Below are positions 1 to 8,485 of a DNA stretch of 64,000 nucleotides, piece by piece. The stretch comes from Halobacteriales archaeon. GTDB taxonomy: Archaea > Halobacteriota > Halobacteria > Halobacteriales > SKNY01. The DNA lies in contig SKQO01000060.1 in assembly GCA_007118975.1 (NCBI GenBank), forward strand, positions 1 to 64,000. The letters run 5' to 3'. A program made the position numbers and the translations under genes. The notes beneath the pieces were generated by a model. The model was not told the origin of the DNA. It saw only the letters and a program-made list of their open reading frames with translations, and searched no databases. Numbering within the stretch: the stretch's first letter is position 1; every line of letters starts with the position of its first letter.

Positions 1-2
1 AG

Positions 3-560
3 CAGCCCCAACAGCAGAGTCAGCAGCAACAACCACAACAGCAGCAGGGACGCCAACAGCAGCCACAGCAACAGGGTCAGCAACAACAGCCCCAACAGCA
101 GCAGTGGGGGCAGCAGGGCCAGCAAGGCCAGCAGAGAATCCAACAACAGCCACAGCAGCAGACCCGGCAAGGGCAACAAGGTCAGCAAGGATTCCAACAG
201 CAGCCCCAGCAGCAGGGTCAGCAAAGTCAACAGAGGCTCCAACAGCAGCCACAGCAACAGGGTCAGCAACAACAGCCCCAACAACAGCAGTGGGGGCAGC
301 AGGGCCAACAAGGACAGCAGGGAATCCAACAACAGCCACAGCAACAGGGCCAGCAGCAACAACCACAACAGCAGCAGGGCCAACAAGGACAGCAGGGATT
401 CCAACAGCAGCCACAGCAACAGGGCCAGCAGCAACAACCACAACAGCAGCAGGGCCAACAAGGACAGCAGGGATTCCAACAGCAGCCACAGCAGCAGACC
501 CAGCAAGGGCAGCAAGAACGCCAACTGCAACAAACCCAGGGTCAGTCGCCCCACCAGTAA
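3..560 (+). CDS. Glutamine-rich repeat protein, C-terminal part (5' end outside window)
   Basis: Frame 3 is open from the window edge to a TAA at 558-560 and encodes about 185 residues, mostly Gln with Gly and Pro and an occasional Phe, Ile or Trp. Typical units are QQQPQQQGQQQQPQQQQ and GQQGQQGF. All three forward frames are open here because the DNA is a cag/caa repeat. I chose the Gln frame because it ends cleanly and the alternatives give Ser/Asn-rich or Ala/Thr-rich protein. The segment has no folded domain and is probably a disordered tail of a larger protein whose N-terminus lies outside the window. Function is unknown. The frame choice is the main uncertainty. Confidence 0.6.
   Translation, partial: QPQQQSQQQQPQQQQGRQQQPQQQGQQQQPQQQQWGQQGQQGQQRIQQQPQQQTRQGQQGQQGFQQQPQQQGQQSQQRLQQQPQQQGQQQQPQQQQWGQQGQQGQQGIQQQPQQQGQQQQPQQQQGQQGQQGFQQQPQQQGQQQQPQQQQGQQGQQGFQQQPQQQTQQGQQERQLQQTQGQSPHQ
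301..500 (+). repeat. 75-bp tandem repeat inside the Gln-rich gene
   Basis: The block beginning agggccaacaaggacagcag recurs at 301, 376 and 451, a period of exactly 75 bp or 25 codons. The copies differ by few bases before the third one diverges near 500. Less regular copies extend upstream to base 1. The in-frame period implies length change by unequal recombination or slippage without frameshift. Confidence 0.85.
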
Positions 561-1305
561 GGGACCCTAATAGTCGCTTTCACCCACGCGACAGACCAAA
601 TGCTCGGTAACACCCCGGCGAGAGATCGGGAGGTGAAACCGAGCAAAGAGCAGATCCCTCCCTGACCTCCCGTCGCGTCACTCTTTCCGAATTCATTCGT
701 GCTTGACTCACCGACCAGTCGAGCCAGCCACACGCCATCGAACAATATATGGGTAGTGTGACGGTTAGAAGGCATTCCGGGCTGTCCCCGTCTGGACCAG
801 TAGTGCGCCGCGCGAACGGATCTCAGGAGAAATTCGGTGAGAATCCCCGCAAACGAGTTGGTGACGTTGTTTCTCCCACTCACGGAGCCGGGGTCGTCCA
901 TTACCAACCACCGAACCACATTCGTCTCGAGCAACCGTGCAACGAACCATTCCAACCCGCTACATTCATCGATGCGGCAGCACTCAAGTGAGAGCGATCT
1001 CACGCGCAGAGAATCTCCAAAAGGATCGTTCTCGGTCTTCGGTAACAAGCTCTCGTCTTCTTCGCGATCCGGAATTTCCCTCTTAACCAAGGAGCATATC
1101 CAGTTAGCAATTCGTCACCGAGATCACCGAACGCCACGCCTCCTACACAGTTTCGGTCTTTGCCAGTCATACAAGGACCGTTGATCTGTGTACGAAACTC
1201 GATTTCATTGCTCTACCCCAACCGGATCAATGGTACCGCCTACTCTTTCGAGGTTCCCTTGCCCGGGACGTACTCGACCATCACAACGAGGAGCTCGAAC
1301 GCCTA
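561..1305. other. Intergenic, 745 bp without a convincing gene
   Basis: Open frames on both strands here lack the acidic composition and GC-rich third positions of the neighbouring genes. I found no tRNA, repeat or recognisable protein fragment. The minus-strand frame over 542-1090 runs into the Gln-rich gene and looks like chance. Confidence 0.5.
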
Positions 1306-1467
1306 TCAGATCTCGTGTGACTCTCTGGCAGTCGAATCTGTCAACCGATGTTTGAGCAGGATATACCCGACCACGACGGCAGCCGCAGCAAGCACACCTA
1401 CGGCGGGGCCAAATCGCTTGGTGGCAACCTTCCAAACAGTCCAGACTACGCCAAGTAATTGCAACAT
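1306..1467 (-). CDS. Small single-span membrane protein, 53 aa
   Basis: On the minus strand an ATG at 1467 opens 53 codons ending in TGA at 1306. The protein begins MLQLLGVVWTVWKVATKRFG. It then has a hydrophobic stretch of Ala, Val and Leu (about residues 21-37) and a charged tail ending RESHEI. This is the layout of small haloarchaeal membrane proteins with one helix and a short cytoplasmic tail. It lies 18 bp downstream of the DUF1328 gene on the same strand, so the two are probably cotranscribed. I do not recognise the family, and the function is unknown. Codon usage and the coherent hydrophobic segment are the reasons for calling it. Confidence 0.6.
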   Translation of the reverse strand: MLQLLGVVWTVWKVATKRFGPAVGVLAAAAVVVGYILLKHRLTDSTARESHEI

Positions 1468-1485
1468 TGTGTCGATGTACCCGTG

Positions 1486-1719
1486 TTAGAGCAATAATGA
1501 GATGATCGCGAGTACGATAAAGAGGATGACGAACCATTTGGCGATCGTCATCGTGATTCCAGCGACGCCGCTCGCCCCGACCGCTGCGGCGATGATTGCG
1601 AGGACGAAAAACACGATGGCCAACTCGAGGAACCCGCCAGTCAGCTGGAAGAGAACCGGTTCGAGGTGATGAATTGCGGCAACTGGTGTACCGATTAACG
1701 CCGATCCAGGTGTAACCAT
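1486..1719 (-). CDS. DUF1328 family small membrane protein (YtjA-like)
   Basis: A 77-residue protein with two hydrophobic segments. The first, about residues 29-50, is followed by the motif [15 protein letters not shown] and then by a C-terminal helix rich in Ile, Leu and Phe. The pattern of helix, G-x-G-G/S-x-AG loop and helix ending in ISLLL is characteristic of DUF1328 (E. coli YtjA). These proteins are predicted inner-membrane proteins of unknown biochemical role. The ATG at 1719 is followed by about 25 residues before the first helix, somewhat longer than bacterial members. The 53-aa membrane protein lies 18 bp downstream. Confidence 0.85.
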   Translation of the reverse strand: MVTPGSALIGTPVAAIHHLEPVLFQLTGGFLELAIVFFVLAIIAAAVGASGVAGITMTIAKWFVILFIVLAIISLLL

Positions 1720-1994
1720 AGGTGTACCTTGGCTCGCTCACATACAGTTACAAAGAACATACAGCCGCGATCAGAATGTTTTCCGGTAAAATCAGAGTTG
1801 CCACCAGGCGACGGAGTCGTTCGCTTGACCCCTCGAGGTTTCACCGTACGACCGTTGGGGCGCCAACACGACCGTAATGTAGTTATTTGTCAACCGCCAT
1901 GCTTTTCGTGCACAGATTAGGCAAGAGTGAAACACATATCAGGGGCAAATCCGGGACAATACTTTTTGGCCGTTGCAAAGAATCGACGATCGGA

Positions 1995-2192
1995 ATGGCC
2001 TACGAGAAAACGACCATCATCGGCACCAGTACAGAAGGATTCACGGAAGCGACGGATGACGCCATCGAGGAGGCACAGGAGAGATACGAGAACATCAAGT
2101 GGGCAGAAACGAGCTTGCGTGGGGTCGAGTTGGCCGGCGGAAACCGGGAATACCAGGTCGAAGCTGTGATTGCCTACGCCGTGAACGAGTGA
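1995..2192 (+). CDS. Dodecin, flavin-binding
   Basis: A 65-residue protein beginning MAYEKTTIIGTSTEGFTEAT. Dodecins are beta-alpha-beta-beta proteins that form hollow dodecamers and store or buffer flavin; the Halobacterium salinarum protein prefers riboflavin and related molecules. Trp36, in KWAET, matches the tryptophan that stacks on the isoalloxazine ring, and Gln54, in REYQVEA, matches the glutamine that contacts flavin. The frame is open upstream to 1887, but family length and homology place the start at the ATG at 1995. An AATACTTTTTGG stretch at about 1958-1969 is a plausible TATA element, giving a very short leader. It is monocistronic. Confidence 0.95.
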   Translation: MAYEKTTIIGTSTEGFTEATDDAIEEAQERYENIKWAETSLRGVELAGGNREYQVEAVIAYAVNE

Positions 2193-2212
2193 GTGGCTCG
2201 GGAATCGTCGGA

Positions 2213-2220
2213 TCTTATAA
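2213..2220 (+). promoter_or_regulatory. TATA box of the amidohydrolase gene
   Basis: The sequence tcttataa has its centre about 27 bp upstream of the ATG at 2245. That is the expected archaeal TATA to start-site distance and suggests a leaderless transcript. Confidence 0.55.
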
Positions 2221-2235
2221 CGGTCTACCGAGTGT

Positions 2236-3657
2236 ATGCCACTGATGGGCAAACAAGCTACGATCGATCGCGTCGAGGAGCGTCGCGCGGAACTCGAAAC
2301 ACTCGCGGGTGAGCTCTGGGAAAATCCGGAACTCGGGCTCCAGGAGGAGGAATCGGCGGAGCGGATCGTTCATACGCTCGAGGATCGAGGATTTCGCGTC
2401 GAGACAGGCGTGGGTGGGATGCCCACGGCGTTCGTCGGTGAGATCGGTACCGGCTCACCGTGTGTGGGGATCCTCGGTGAGTATGACGCACTTCCCGGCC
2501 TCTCCCAGGAGGTTAGTGCTGTACGTGAGCCCGTCGAAAACGGGAGGCCGGGACACGGTTGTGGGCACAATCTCCTCGGAACTGCAGGGGTGGGAGCTGT
2601 GCTCGCTCTCGCAGAAGCAATCGAGGCAGGCACCCTCGAAGGAACACTTCGGTTTTACGGGTGCCCCGCCGAGGAGCAACTGGTCGGCAAGGTGTACATG
2701 GCCCGGGATGGGGCGTTCGATGATTTGGATGCCGCACTGACTTGGCATCCCAGCGACCTCACGCGGCCCACGCGTGACCGGTCGTTAGCCCTCGATTCGA
2801 TCGTCTACCGATTCGAGGGCGAATCCGCCCATGCGGCTGCATCGCCGGAGGCCGGCCGGAGTGCACTCGATGCTGTCCAACTGTTGAACACCGGCGTGGA
2901 GTACCTCAGAGAACACGTCCCGGAGGCCGCGAGGGTACACTATTCAATTCAGGACGGGGGCGACGCGCCGAACGTAGTGCCGCCATCCGCGAGCGTCTGG
3001 TATTACGTCCGATCTCCCGAGCGTTCGCAGGTAGAAGCCATCAGCGACTGGTTGGACGACATCGCCGAGGGTGCCGCAATAATGACTCAGACCGAAGTCT
3101 CCCGACAATACCTGACAGGTTGCTACGATTACCGACCCAACGGGACGATCACCGACGTGATCACGAAAAATCTCCATGAGGTAGAACCGGTCGCTTTTGC
3201 CGAGGAAGACCGATCGTTTGCCGAAGCGCTTCAGGCCAGCTTGGACCCCGGAGAAATCGACTCCAGTCTCGAGAAGCTTACCGACGAGGATCGCGCGGCA
3301 GTCGACGGTCATGCCGTCTACGCAAACCCTGTCGAGGCGACAAATGCGGGAGAGGCGGGTGGCGGGTCTACTGACGTCGGTGACGTCAGCTGGATCACTC
3401 CCACGGGGCAGTTTCGAGCGACGACGTATCCGGTGGGGACGCCAGGTCACACCTGGCAAGCGGTGGCGGCAAATGGGAGCTTCGGGGTGAAAGGGATGGT
3501 ATTCGCCGCGAAGGTCCTGGCGGCCTCCGCATACGACCTCCTTGCTGACCCACAGCTACTTGGGGAGGCGGCCGCGGAGTTTGCTCGTACCGGAAACGAC
3601 TACGAATGCTCGGTTCCGGGTGGGATCGAGCCGCCGTTCGACGTCTGGGAGCAGTGA
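2236..3657 (+). CDS. M20-family amidohydrolase, AbgB-like
   Basis: A 473-residue metallopeptidase-fold hydrolase. The metal-site motifs of the M20 amidohydrolase branch are in order: GEYDALPGLSQ (81-91), GHGCGHN (106-112), CPAEE (143-147) and the HPSD segment (171-174). The dimerisation domain lies at about residues 190-310. The sequence is closest in style to AbgB, the subunit that cleaves p-aminobenzoyl-glutamate, but the substrate here is unknown and no abgA partner is adjacent. A TATA box TTATAA at 2215-2220 predicts transcription starting near 2244, so the second ATG at 2245 (MGKQAT) may be the true leaderless start. It lies just downstream of dodecin in the same direction, with its own promoter. 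Confidence 0.9.
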   Translation: MPLMGKQATIDRVEERRAELETLAGELWENPELGLQEEESAERIVHTLEDRGFRVETGVGGMPTAFVGEIGTGSPCVGILGEYDALPGLSQEVSAVREPVENGRPGHGCGHNLLGTAGVGAVLALAEAIEAGTLEGTLRFYGCPAEEQLVGKVYMARDGAFDDLDAALTWHPSDLTRPTRDRSLALDSIVYRFEGESAHAAASPEAGRSALDAVQLLNTGVEYLREHVPEAARVHYSIQDGGDAPNVVPPSASVWYYVRSPERSQVEAISDWLDDIAEGAAIMTQTEVSRQYLTGCYDYRPNGTITDVITKNLHEVEPVAFAEEDRSFAEALQASLDPGEIDSSLEKLTDEDRAAVDGHAVYANPVEATNAGEAGGGSTDVGDVSWITPTGQFRATTYPVGTPGHTWQAVAANGSFGVKGMVFAAKVLAASAYDLLADPQLLGEAAAEFARTGNDYECSVPGGIEPPFDVWEQ

Positions 3658-3930
3658 TCCCGGGTCGCGTCGGGAAGACCGCTAACCCCACAACGCGTGC
3701 CGATTCGCGGGCGAAAAAGGTCGTATTAACACCGTGGGGCCTCGAACGAGAGACCCGATCCGCAAGATTGCCCAAAACGAAGGGGTGACCACGTATTCGA
3801 ATCGAAAGATTTGGAACTGAGCGACGGGAGACTTTCCATGAGTATCGCGAGTCGAATGCGGTTCCCGACTTAAACACCCCCGCTTATCAGGGAATAGCAG
3901 CAAGGGCATTCGATCGCCAAGGTTCGAGCA

Positions 3931-4290
3931 ATGCCGTTATCGCAAGTCGACACTTCGGGAACCACGAATGGTTCAGATGGGAACTCCGTCGATGCATCTT
4001 CGATCCTCGCCCATCTGGAGGACGACACCAACCGCTACTTTCTCAGTGCAATGAGCCTTGAGTGGTTGACCGCCCGGGAACTCACTGCCATCGCGGACAC
4101 ACCACTGTCGACGACCTATCGAAAACTCAACGCCATGGAGGAAGCTGGCCTGCTCGATCGTAGAAAACGTATCGCCGATAATGGAAAACACCCCGAGGAG
4201 TACCGGTGTCGCCCGATCGTGGTTTCATTTCGTCTCGGCGGGCCGTCGGGATTAGAAATGAGCGTGGCCACGACCGACAGCCGACAGTAA
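3931..4290 (+). CDS. Winged helix-turn-helix transcriptional regulator (ArsR-like)
   Basis: A 119-residue haloarchaeal wHTH protein. After a hydrophilic 25-residue N-terminus comes the helical block DDTNRYFLSAMSLEWLTARE. It is followed by the recognition-helix region TPLSTTYRKLNAMEEAGLLD and a wing (RRKRIADNGKHPEEYRC). The LSTTYRKL...GLL pattern is typical of small haloarchaeal regulators that switch neighbouring genes. The C-terminus is short, with no ligand domain visible. It stands alone, between the amidohydrolase and a 600-bp gene-free stretch, so its target cannot be deduced. A TTAAAC element lies about 55 bp upstream. Confidence 0.8.
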   Translation: MPLSQVDTSGTTNGSDGNSVDASSILAHLEDDTNRYFLSAMSLEWLTARELTAIADTPLSTTYRKLNAMEEAGLLDRRKRIADNGKHPEEYRCRPIVVSFRLGGPSGLEMSVATTDSRQ

Positions 4291-4889
4291 GGTGCCGGGA
4301 TTCACGATCTTCGTGCGATATCTGTTTGCGCGGCTCCACCACCCCCAGCTCCACGGGAGTCCATCTCCTAGTTGATCTTGGTCACCGTTTGATGACTTGA
4401 CACCCGGAGTTGATAGAGCGGCGGTCCTCGTCGCCTCCGATCGGTCATCTCGGCGCGATTCTCGAGATCCATATAGGAGGTCCCACGAACTCAAGTTCGG
4501 TCCCCCCTCTCGAGCTACCATGTTCCGCATGAGGGTGCCGGCTCGATCGACGATATTCCACGTGAGCGCCTACCAGTTGGCCTCGCGGTGTGGCTGGTGA
4601 CAACCTCGGTGGCGGTCGGTTTACCCACGGACGAGAGCGATAGACTGGATTGTTAAAGCTTGTCGGGGACAAGAGATCCGAACGCAAAAGATTCCGATGA
4701 GGGTCGGAAGTTGTCGAGGGTCACCGGGCACCCGTCGCGTTCGTCACTCGCTGGCCCGGTGTGTTCGCGGTCACGTACCGTTCGAGTCGATCCTTACGAC
4801 CCTTGTTAGGCAACGGCTGTGCCCCTGAATAGGAGAGGGATTTCCATTGATGGAAAACATTCACGGTGACCGTGTAGGACCGGTGTCAA
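4291..4889. other. Intergenic, about 600 bp between convergent genes
   Basis: No frame here has haloarchaeal coding character, and no RNA gene was recognised. The one clear structure is the palindrome at 4841-4856. The flanking genes (HTH regulator, VOC protein) point towards each other, so the region should hold their two transcription ends. Confidence 0.5.
4841..4856. repeat. Perfect inverted repeat TTTCCAT-TG-ATGGAAA
   Basis: Seven-bp arms around a 2-nt centre, 33 bp beyond the stop codon of the VOC gene. A related sequence, TTCCATTGCTGGAA, lies at 6654-6667, also just after a stop codon. The short spacer and the recurrence favour a protein-binding site over an RNA hairpin, but this is inference. 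Confidence 0.5.
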
Positions 4890-5510
4890 TTACCCGAGAC
4901 CACCCACACCGCTCGTAGCGTCGGGAAGCTCGGCGGGCGTCGAATCGAGACCGAGTTCCTCCAGCGCGGCCGCGAGATGTTCGTCTTGGGCGAACTCGGC
5001 CCCTGCCTCCTCGCGGATACGCTGTGTCGTGGCGAACACCTCGGCCTTTCGGTCGGCAGGGATGTCGTACTTGTCCGTGGTCAACTCGATGACGAGCCCG
5101 TTATGGTCGGTCGTGTAGAGCGAAAAGAAAATGCCGCGGTCGAAGACGTTGTACCGATGCCCGGCGTCTTCCAACGCCTGCATGGTATCTTCGAACTCCT
5201 TGGGGGCAATCGCGAATGCGAGGTGGTGAACGCCGCCCGTTTGGGTTCTGAGACGCCCTGTGTTCGAAGCACGGTCCGGGTTCACAAACACAGTGAGGAT
5301 ACGACCGTCGCCGGTGTCGAAAAAGAGATGACTTTGCTGTGGGTCGTCGAGGTTCGGCTGCCGAAGTACCAGGGGCATGCCGAGCAGGTCGCGATAAAAG
5401 GCAATCGTGTCCCTCGCGTTGCTCCCCCAGATTGTGATGTGATCAGTCCCTACCGTCCGTATCGGACTTTCCGGCGGTTCGGCCGTGACTGCAGGCTGAT
5501 CTTCTCCCAT
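4890..5510 (-). CDS. VOC superfamily protein (glyoxalase / extradiol dioxygenase type)
   Basis: A 206-residue protein with two beta-alpha-beta-beta-beta modules. Candidate metal ligands are His24 (GTDHITIWG), His95 or His96 (GVHHLAF) and Glu142 (GLVIELTTDKY), as in vicinal-oxygen-chelate enzymes. The SLYTTDHNGLVIE segment resembles ring-cleaving dioxygenases and glyoxalase-like proteins. The final 50 residues form a charged helical tail ending in a Gly-rich end. The substrate is unknown. It is divergent from the AstE-like gene, with about 80 bp between the starts, so the two share a promoter region and may be regulated together. Confidence 0.85.
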   Translation of the reverse strand: MGEDQPAVTAEPPESPIRTVGTDHITIWGSNARDTIAFYRDLLGMPLVLRQPNLDDPQQSHLFFDTGDGRILTVFVNPDRASNTGRLRTQTGGVHHLAFAIAPKEFEDTMQALEDAGHRYNVFDRGIFFSLYTTDHNGLVIELTTDKYDIPADRKAEVFATTQRIREEAGAEFAQDEHLAAALEELGLDSTPAELPDATSGVGGLG

Positions 5511-5560
5511 GTACCCTACACACGTCCGAGCGGAGTATACGTTTCCCCCATCGACACACC

Positions 5561-5568
5561 CTTATTGA
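5561..5568 (+). promoter_or_regulatory. TATA-like box of the AstE-like gene
   Basis: The sequence cttattga has its centre about 26 bp before the ATG at 5590. That fits leaderless transcription and decides between the GTG at 5584 and the ATG at 5590. Confidence 0.5.
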
Positions 5569-5589
5569 GCCGCTGGACACTCTGTGGTC

Positions 5590-6648
5590 ATGCAGCTAGG
5601 TCACACGGAGTCGAGACCTGGGGCGATCACGAGAGGGTCACTGCCTGTGGCTTCCCTCCCGACTGGCATTACCGAGACGTTACCGCTTATCATTGCCCAA
5701 GGAGAGCGCGATGGACCGACCCTGTGGCTTACGGCAACCATCCACGGTGATGAGGCCAACGGCCTGGCGGTCGCTCACGAAGTGATGCGGGAAGATCTTC
5801 CCGGGATGCTTCGCGGGACGGTCGTGTGCCTGCCAAATCTGAATCCTGCCGGCTTGCGACGTAACAAGCGCAGACCCTACTACGGGGGTGATCTGAACCG
5901 GTGTTTTCCCGAATCTCCCGGCGAGGAACCCGAATCGCTCGACGAGCAGATCTGTCATCGGGTATTCGACGCTTTCACGGGAAACGCCGACGCCCTGATC
6001 GACCTCCATACGGCGAATATTGGCGCCATTCCATTCAACATCCGACATCGCGTCCTCTACGGCGAGTTCCGCAGTCGAGACGATGCGGAGGCGCTGGCAA
6101 ACGAACAGAAGCAGTTGATGACGGCGTTCGGACTGCCGATTGTCAATCAGTACGACGAGTATCGAGAGAAAGAGCTCCATCGGTCGACCACCGGCGCCGC
6201 ACTCAACCTTGCAAACATCCCGGCGATGACGGTGGAACTCGGTCAACATAGCGTCGTTCGAGATGAAGTGGTGGACGCCGGTGTCGCCGGCTGTTACCGA
6301 GTCATGAATGCAATGAACATGATCGAGGCGGTGCCGCCCGGAATCGCCGACGCAGACCCAGGGTATGCTGGGCGCGTTAACTTCCCCGTCAAACGCGCCG
6401 AAGCGCCGACCACGAGAGAAGCAGGAATCCTCCGGCATCGGATCTCCCCGGGTGAGCCGTTCGACGAAGGTGAGACGATAGCCGACGTCATGGCCATAGA
6501 CGGTAGCCATGTGGAGGAGGTGCGGGCGACGGCGGACGGCTACCTGGTCAACCGGGCAACCGGAGCCGCAGTCTATCCGTACGACGAAGTCGGGAACGTC
6601 GTGGTTCGGGACGATGGCCCGGTCGTCCTCCCACGCGACGAGGCCTGA
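5590..6648 (+). CDS. Succinylglutamate desuccinylase/aspartoacylase family deacylase
   Basis: A 352-residue M14-type zinc hydrolase of the AstE/AspA family. The metal ligands are visible as His52 and Glu55 in ATIHGDEANG and His140 in LIDLHTANIG, with RRNKRRPYYGGDLNR (90-104) forming the substrate-side loop. The C-terminal third (about 250-352) is the beta-domain of this family and contains a GE-type turn (GEPFDEGETIADV). Family members remove acyl groups from amino acids; the substrate here is unknown. An in-frame GTG lies at 5584, but the TATA spacing supports the ATG at 5590. It is divergent from the VOC gene. Confidence 0.88.
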   Translation: MQLGHTESRPGAITRGSLPVASLPTGITETLPLIIAQGERDGPTLWLTATIHGDEANGLAVAHEVMREDLPGMLRGTVVCLPNLNPAGLRRNKRRPYYGGDLNRCFPESPGEEPESLDEQICHRVFDAFTGNADALIDLHTANIGAIPFNIRHRVLYGEFRSRDDAEALANEQKQLMTAFGLPIVNQYDEYREKELHRSTTGAALNLANIPAMTVELGQHSVVRDEVVDAGVAGCYRVMNAMNMIEAVPPGIADADPGYAGRVNFPVKRAEAPTTREAGILRHRISPGEPFDEGETIADVMAIDGSHVEEVRATADGYLVNRATGAAVYPYDEVGNVVVRDDGPVVLPRDEA

Positions 6649-6653
6649 GGTAT

Positions 6654-6667
6654 TTCCATTGCTGGAA
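6654..6667. repeat. Inverted repeat TTCCA-TTGC-TGGAA
   Basis: It starts 6 bp after the deacylase stop codon and lies 155 bp upstream of metY. It matches the core of the palindrome at 4844-4855 except for the centre base. It could be an operator or a transcription end; I cannot tell which. Confidence 0.4.
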
Positions 6668-6821
6668 CGACGAGGGGTGTATCTCGTCCCACATGGTGGG
6701 ACGATGACAACGAATGCCCGTTGACAGGTGGTATGGATGAACCGGGAAGGGGACGTGAGGAAGGCAACAGACCGTAGAAATGCGGGCGATTGAATACGTC
6801 GGCGTTGAGAGATGAGGACGT

Positions 6822-8102
6822 ATGACGGAATATTCGTTCGACACCGACAGCGTCCACGCGGGACAGGAGCCAGATCCCACGACGGGTGCTCGTGCACCCC
6901 CGATCTATCAGACAACGTCGTACGTCTTCGAGGATACGAGTCACGCCGCCGCACTGTTCGGCCTCGAAGAATTCGGCAATATCTATTCGCGGATCATGAA
7001 CCCCACCAACGCGATGCTCGAGGAGCGAATTGCTACACTCGAGGGCGGCGTGGGGGCCCTGGCTACCGCGTCGGGAATGGCTTCACTGGATCTGGCGACG
7101 TTCATCCTGGCTGAGGCTGGGGACAACATTGTGAGCGCCTCGAGCCTCTATGGAGGAACGTACACGTATCTAACACATACGGTCGCAAAACGGGGAATCG
7201 AAACCCGGTTCGTCGACACGCTCGATTACGATGCGTACGCCCAAGCGATCGACGAAGATACCGCCTATGTCCACTGTGAGACGATCGGAAACCCCGCGCT
7301 GGACGTACCCGACCTGGAGCGAATCGCGGAGATCGCTCACGAACACGACGTGCCGTTTTTTATCGACAATACGTTCGCGAGTCCGTATCTCTGCCACCCG
7401 ATCGAGCACGGCGCGGACATCGTCTGGCACTCAACCACGAAATGGATGCACGGGGCCGGTTCGACGATAGGCGGAATCCTGGTCGACGGCGGGACGTTTC
7501 CCTGGGACGAAGGGGACTATCCGGAACTCACCGAGCCGAACCCGGCGTATCACGGGATGAACTTTTACGAAACGTTCGGCGAAGCCGCGTTTTCGATCGC
7601 GGCGAGGACGCGCGGCCTCCGTGACCTGGGTAACCAGCAGGCGCCATTCGACGCGTGGGTCACCCTACAGAAACTCGAGACGCTCCCCCTGCGGATGCAA
7701 CGCCACTCCGATAACGCGATGGCCGTTGCCGAGTACTTGGCCGACCATCCCGAGGTCGCCTGGATCAACTATCCCGGGCTCAGCGATCACAAAACCCACG
7801 ACAACGCCAAGCGGTATCTCGACGGCGGTTTCGGTGGGATGATCACGTTCGGCCTCGAGCAAGGATACGACGCCGGGCGGGAGATGGTCGACGCAACGGA
7901 ACTGGCCAGTCTTCTGGCAAACGTCGGTGACGCGAAGACGCTCATCATCCATCCAGCGAGCACGACACACCAGCAACTGACGGAGGAAGAAAAACTCGCC
8001 AGCGGGGTAACTGACGACCTCATCAGGATCTCGGTCGGAATCGAGAACGTCGACGATATCATCGACGACATCGGAACAGCCATCGACGTGGCGACGAACT
8101 AG
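6822..8102 (+). CDS. metY: O-acetylhomoserine aminocarboxypropyltransferase / cysteine synthase-type PLP enzyme
   Basis: A 426-residue member of the Cys/Met-metabolism PLP family. It starts with the typical HAGQEPDPTTGARAPPIYQT segment. The PLP lysine is Lys207 in WHSTTKWMHGAG, the aspartate of the cofactor site is in FIDNTFASPYL, and SASSLYGGTY is the phosphate-side loop. The length and the long insertion around 225-260 (PAYHGMNFYETFGEAAF) mark the MetY/O-acetylhomoserine sulfhydrylase branch rather than MetB/MetC. The reaction is O-acetyl-L-homoserine plus sulfide to homocysteine in cytoplasmic methionine synthesis. The usual partner metX is not in the window. Confidence 0.93.
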   Translation: MTEYSFDTDSVHAGQEPDPTTGARAPPIYQTTSYVFEDTSHAAALFGLEEFGNIYSRIMNPTNAMLEERIATLEGGVGALATASGMASLDLATFILAEAGDNIVSASSLYGGTYTYLTHTVAKRGIETRFVDTLDYDAYAQAIDEDTAYVHCETIGNPALDVPDLERIAEIAHEHDVPFFIDNTFASPYLCHPIEHGADIVWHSTTKWMHGAGSTIGGILVDGGTFPWDEGDYPELTEPNPAYHGMNFYETFGEAAFSIAARTRGLRDLGNQQAPFDAWVTLQKLETLPLRMQRHSDNAMAVAEYLADHPEVAWINYPGLSDHKTHDNAKRYLDGGFGGMITFGLEQGYDAGREMVDATELASLLANVGDAKTLIIHPASTTHQQLTEEEKLASGVTDDLIRISVGIENVDDIIDDIGTAIDVATN

Positions 8103-8111
8103 ATCCTCAGA

Positions 8112-8417
8112 CTATTGGTCCTCGACGAGGTCGGCGAATTCATCGGTGGGAATGATCCCCATCGTCCGGACGTCAAGCCCGTGGCGTGTCATCATGACGG
8201 CCGCTTCGAGAACCGCTGTACGAGAGGGGGCGCGAAGAATCACCAGAAAGTCGGCTGGACCCAACACCGTATACGACTCCTCGATCTCGACTTCGAACTC
8301 TTTGCATTCCCGACGGATATCCCCCCAAACAGACGCGATCGCTTGGACGTTCTCGACATCCGCCGAATCGAGCTGGACGAGCATTGCATACTGATCCTCC
8401 GTGGCGTCCTGCGGCAT
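8112..8417 (-). CDS. GYD domain protein
   Basis: A 101-residue single-domain protein of the GYD family, which has a ferredoxin-like fold. It shows the strand-helix pattern AMLVQLD...VWGDIRRECKEFEVEIEESYTVLGPADFLVILRAPS. The segment YTVLGPADFLVIL corresponds to the family's signature around Gly-Tyr/Phe-Asp, here with Ala-Asp-Phe. The family's function is unknown. It ends 10 bp from the end of metY, convergent with it. The DoxX-type gene lies upstream on the same strand, 68 bp away, and could be cotranscribed. Confidence 0.8.
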   Translation of the reverse strand: MPQDATEDQYAMLVQLDSADVENVQAIASVWGDIRRECKEFEVEIEESYTVLGPADFLVILRAPSRTAVLEAAVMMTRHGLDVRTMGIIPTDEFADLVEDQ

Positions 8418-8485
8418 GGCAAACGCCCGGCGTGGCAGCCACTAAGTTAAGGAGAACCGAAGCGAGTTTATCTCGCGGGAGGATG

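Noticed and set aside
1-610. Ala/Thr/Pro-rich frame (104-610) as the coding frame of the repeat
   Set aside because: All three forward frames are open because of the cag/caa repeat. The Gln frame ends at 558-560 and gives a regular 25-residue unit, so it is preferred, though not proven.
542-1090. Long minus-strand open frame of 182 codons
   Set aside because: Composition is Ser/Arg/Trp-rich rather than acidic, it overlaps the Gln-rich gene, and no domain is seen.
3790-3810. TTCGAATC resembling a tRNA T-arm
   Set aside because: No acceptor stem, D-arm or anticodon arm can be drawn around it.
5680-6954. 424-codon minus-strand frame opposite the deacylase
   Set aside because: It is the antisense shadow of a well-supported gene; the translation has no motif and many Arg/Cys residues typical of shadows.
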